From Embiotoca jacksoni (taxonomy: Eukaryota; Chordata; Actinopteri; Embiotocidae), in contig JAKOON010000023.1 of NCBI GenBank assembly GCA_022577435.1, forward strand, positions 2,416,501 through 2,480,500: a stretch of DNA of 64,000 nucleotides, in the 5' to 3' direction. A program made the position numbers and the translations under genes. The notes under the pieces are model-generated. The model was not told the origin of the DNA. It did not search any database and saw nothing but the letters and a program-made list of their open reading frames with translations. Numbering within the stretch: the stretch's first letter is position 1; the number at the start of each line of letters is the position of its first letter. This document shows, in pieces, positions 60,912 through 64,000 of this stretch.

Positions 60912-62751
60912 CTAATGGTGATAGTCCTTTTTACTGTGTGGACGGTTTCCAAGTATATGATCCACTTCTGAGGCAATGCCTGCTGTCATCTTTGGAATTA
61001 CCTGAAATGCACAAAACAGAGAAAGAGCACATCATCATGTGATGAACTAATCAGTATTATTCAGGCTTTAAACATCTTTGTACCTGAATGGCTCCCAGGT
61101 TCTCTGTTAATTGGGTTGGATTGGAGGACCCCAGAAGCACTGAGCTCACTCCCTCGTTCCTCAGGCACCAGGCTAAAAATCAGAGATAGGAGGTTATCAC
61201 GGGAAGGTTTTCAGAGTTCTCATTTAGATATAAAGGCAAAAAGGAATTGATTGTTGCTGACACAAATTAGCTTTGAAAGAAATAGAAAGTTGAGGCACTT
61301 AACAACTTTGCCAGTTGTCCTTTACCTATGGCAAGCTGTGGCAAAGTACATCCGAGCTTTTCTGCAATGTGAGCCAGGTCTTTTAGTTTTGCTTGCTGTT
61401 TTCGTCCATCCTCGCTAATTATTTTCTCCCTCAACCACTGATATGGCTAGAGGAGCAGAAAAAGTGGAAGCATTAGTATTGCACTTCAAAATCAAATTAT
61501 ATTGTGTGTGTGTGTGTGGCAGCAAAATATGAGTTTAGAAATATAGCACTGAAGAGGTGATCTAATGAAATCCACCCTATACCTTCATGGAGGCCCTGGA
61601 GGATTCTGGGACGCCGTTCTCGTATTTTCCTGTGATAATTCCGCAGGCCAAAGGGGACCAAGACACCACACCCACACCTGTAATAACAAAATCACCACTG
61701 AGCAACAGCACACAAAATCTGCCACAACTCTATTGGAAAAAAGTTGACATGAGGAGAAACTTACTACAGGCCTACCTATCTTGTGGTACAGCTCGGGCAG
61801 CTGAGTCTCCACTTTCTCCCTCTGGAAGAAATGATACTCAGCCTGCTCACACACCGGTGGAATTAGATTAAACTGCCTGGCCACAGAATATGCTTCCTAA
61901 TTGAAAGGGAAGAGGGAATAATGAGAACGGAGGAGGTTGTTCAGGAGATAAGGTAATGTGCAAAAACTGACCTTTATAGTTAATGAGTTTTATAATTTCC
62001 CTGCACGTATATGGCATACTGTGTTTCAACATAGTTGCACTATATGGATTTCATTCATGTCACCTTCTGCAGTATAAATAAAACTGAACATCTTTCATGG
62101 TCCTGATAGCATCAGTAGTGAGTGCAAAATGGGAAAAAAAAATTGTCATTGGAAAGTTGTTTTTCATTCATTCATTCATTTACTTATTGTTTATTTGTAC
62201 AGGGATGTGGCATAAGCCAATGTCACAGATCACAGAATTTAAAGTCTTAACTAATTTGCAATGCCGGTCCCTAATTGGGCCTTTAAAACAGCCCACATAC
62301 AACTCAAAATATAACATCACATACACAAGAGACAATACAAATCAATCAAGGAGATCCTCTTCAAATTAGACTGTAGAATGAAGCTGAACTGTATCTGTTG
62401 CCTTTAACTGCATTTTCCAATTTTCTAAAATGATTCAGTAAGATGTGTGACTTGGTAATTGCTTTGTTGTGATAATTTAGGCAGCAAACTTGTTTTTAGA
62501 AGTGTTTCATTGTATTAAAACAGTCCCCACAATATCAGGGATTATCAAAAATGTATAAATTAATAAATATATAATAAAAAGTTATAAATAGTAACATATT
62601 GCCCAGCTGATCTTTATTTCATGTTGCATGATGCAAGATATATAAAATATTTTTCTATCACTCACCATGATCTCCATCGCAGACCACCGTGATGTCCCCC
62701 AGTACATGGCCATCCCTTGGTTGATCACATGTGTCATTGCTCTCACTATCT
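60912..62751 (-). CDS. kcnab1: Voltage-gated potassium channel beta subunit, last six coding exons (KCNAB1-like)
   Basis: Cytoplasmic aldo-keto-reductase-fold subunit of Kv1 channels that binds NADPH and tunes gating. Exons: 62751-62666, 61896-61776, 61677-61583, 61446-61326, 61172-61084 and 61001-60912, with TAG at 60912-60914. Phases agree; about 200 C-terminal residues are present. Signature blocks are AMTHVINQGMAMYWGTSRW, PPVCEQAEYHFFQREKVE, SWSPLACGIITGKYENGVP and GVSSVLLGSSNPTQLTENLG, the last holding the NADPH adenine-site residues. NGVPESSRAS and GSSNPTQL favour KCNAB1 over KCNAB2 and KCNAB3 as I recall them, though which teleost duplicate this is cannot be told. The tail is KKDYHH, where mammals have KKDYRS. 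The 5' exons, including the inactivation peptide, lie beyond the right edge. Confidence 0.9.
61897..62665 (-). other. Kv beta intron containing a degenerate interspersed repeat
   Basis: Intron between the first two Kv beta exons seen here. Within it, 62165-62360 begins with (ATTC)n and continues TTATTTGTACAGGGATGTGGC, resembling a dispersed fish retroposon end (TTTATTTGTACAGGGACA type). The match is recalled and only approximate. Confidence 0.4.
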
Positions 62752-64000
62752 CTGTTAAAACAAAATATCAAAAAGCGGATTTGTACATTGTCAATAGTTG
62801 AACAGTGGATGGCGCCACAATTGCAACTAGGCAGACCATTTGAGACATGTTAACTTACCTTGTTTTCACATTATATATACAAAAATTATATTTCAGTAGA
62901 GTTAGATTGAGGTGGCATTTTTCATTACAAAAGTATTCAAATACACTTGAACATTTAAAGGAGATTTGAAGAACTTTAGAAATTAGCCTTTGGTTAAACT
63001 TACCATCCTCATGACAGTAGAAATAAGTGGATCCTTGAAATGTATTCAGCCTCTCTGAGATAAAGGCTAGTTTTAAACTCATGTGTAAGCTCAAACTCAG
63101 TTTGCATGGGGTTAGATGACTTAATGAGGCCAAAAGCTGCAGGGGTTAAATGAAAAGACTCAACTAACCTTGGCAGAGTGTTGCTTGTGCAGTGGAACAA
63201 ATCATAACAGTTTCAAACTAACGGGGCTGAAGAAAATTTAGTGGTTTGTGTATTTGTGCCTGTGGCTGGAGCAGGGAGGTAATAGGGAGGATAAGCAAAT
63301 TGTTTTTAATAAAAAACTACTGTGACGCCTTCTCTCAAAGGAGTTTTTAACCAAAAACATCCTCTATAGCAGAAGGAAAAACAGCTATTATTTTGAATGA
63401 GTGTGTTTTAGCCTACACTGTACACAACATTTTTAACTACTGAAGAAAACAACAACTAGGTGATAAAGACATTTATGTGATTCGTGATTTAGTCTGTTAC
63501 AGCACTTAAATGCAGTAATGAAACATCTGCCACATTAGCACAATGCAAATGCTGAATGCAAAATGTGAAGCAGAGAGACTGAAAATGAGGGTGAAGAGAT
63601 AAGACCACAACAGAGTGTGATTAAAAAAAGAATGATTCCGTTTCATCAGTAGTTCTCTCTCTGGACCAAAATGTAGCTCAGTGAGAGACAGAGAGCAAGT
63701 GTGCGTGTGGGTGAAGCAGGTGGGAGGGGAGAGGAATAACAGTACATCTGCTCCAAAGGGGAGGGAGGAAGGGATTTGTAGAGAAGTACGGACAGAAGGA
63801 CAAATTGTGAACCAAGCCGGAACCTCAGGCAAACTGCAGTTCAGAAGACTCTGCGAGCACATGAATAATCCATCTCAACGCCCGGAAGGAAAGACGGCAA
63901 CTTGATTCACGTCAAGAAATGTCTTAACATAAAGTTTCTTTCGACGGAGCTGCAGTGAGTCATCAGCTCCAACAACAGATGCCACACGGTGCGTAGTGTT
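62752..64000 (-). other. Kv beta intron running off the right edge
   Basis: No further Kv beta exon was found here; the next expected block, upstream of EIVRAMTHV, is absent. Frames such as 63506-63862 and 63681-63905 lie in A/G-rich sequence and match no family I know. Confidence 0.6.

Overview
This window is nuclear DNA from a ray-finned (teleost) fish. The reasons are genes broken by many short GT-AG introns, abundant CA/TG, GA and TA microsatellites, fish-type LINE and Tc1-like remnants, and vertebrate gene families whose proteins align closely with their human counterparts. No bacterial, viral, CRISPR or operon-like content was seen. Identities come from recalled protein families; no database search was possible. 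Exon borders were read by hand from splice-site sequence and checked for codon-phase continuity across every junction.

All six protein-coding genes lie on the minus strand, so transcription runs from high to low coordinates. From left to right they are: yeats2 (about 120-19560, 3' end cut by the window edge), klhl24 (25886-40140, complete, 600 residues), a gpr148-like orphan receptor (44233-45192, one coding exon), mterf4 (46700-48912, complete, 347 residues), pask (50383-58742, complete, 1259 residues) and a Kv beta subunit gene most like kcnab1 (60912-62751, only the last six coding exons; the 5' part lies beyond the right edge).

The order joins pieces that are apart in human. As I recall the human map, KLHL24 and YEATS2 are neighbours on 3q27, MTERF4 and PASK on 2q37, GPR148 on 2q21 and KCNAB1 on 3q25. 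The genes do not form one pathway. YEATS2 reads acylated histone H3 in the ATAC complex, KLHL24 is a Cullin-3 substrate adaptor, MTERF4 works in mitochondrial ribosome assembly, PASK is a nutrient-responsive kinase, and Kv beta is an NADPH-binding channel subunit.

The non-coding part holds microsatellites, a 211-bp tandem duplication, a Tc1-like remnant, a LINE 3' end, two perfect hairpins, several CTCF-like motifs (one inside pask coding sequence) and two GC-AG introns. No wholly new biological system stands out. The strongest leads are the klhl24 last-intron architecture, the klhl24 intron hairpin, loss of the residue-29 methionine in KLHL24, a CTCF-type motif in a pask exon, and a possible intronic polyadenylation site that would remove the YEATS2 histone fold.
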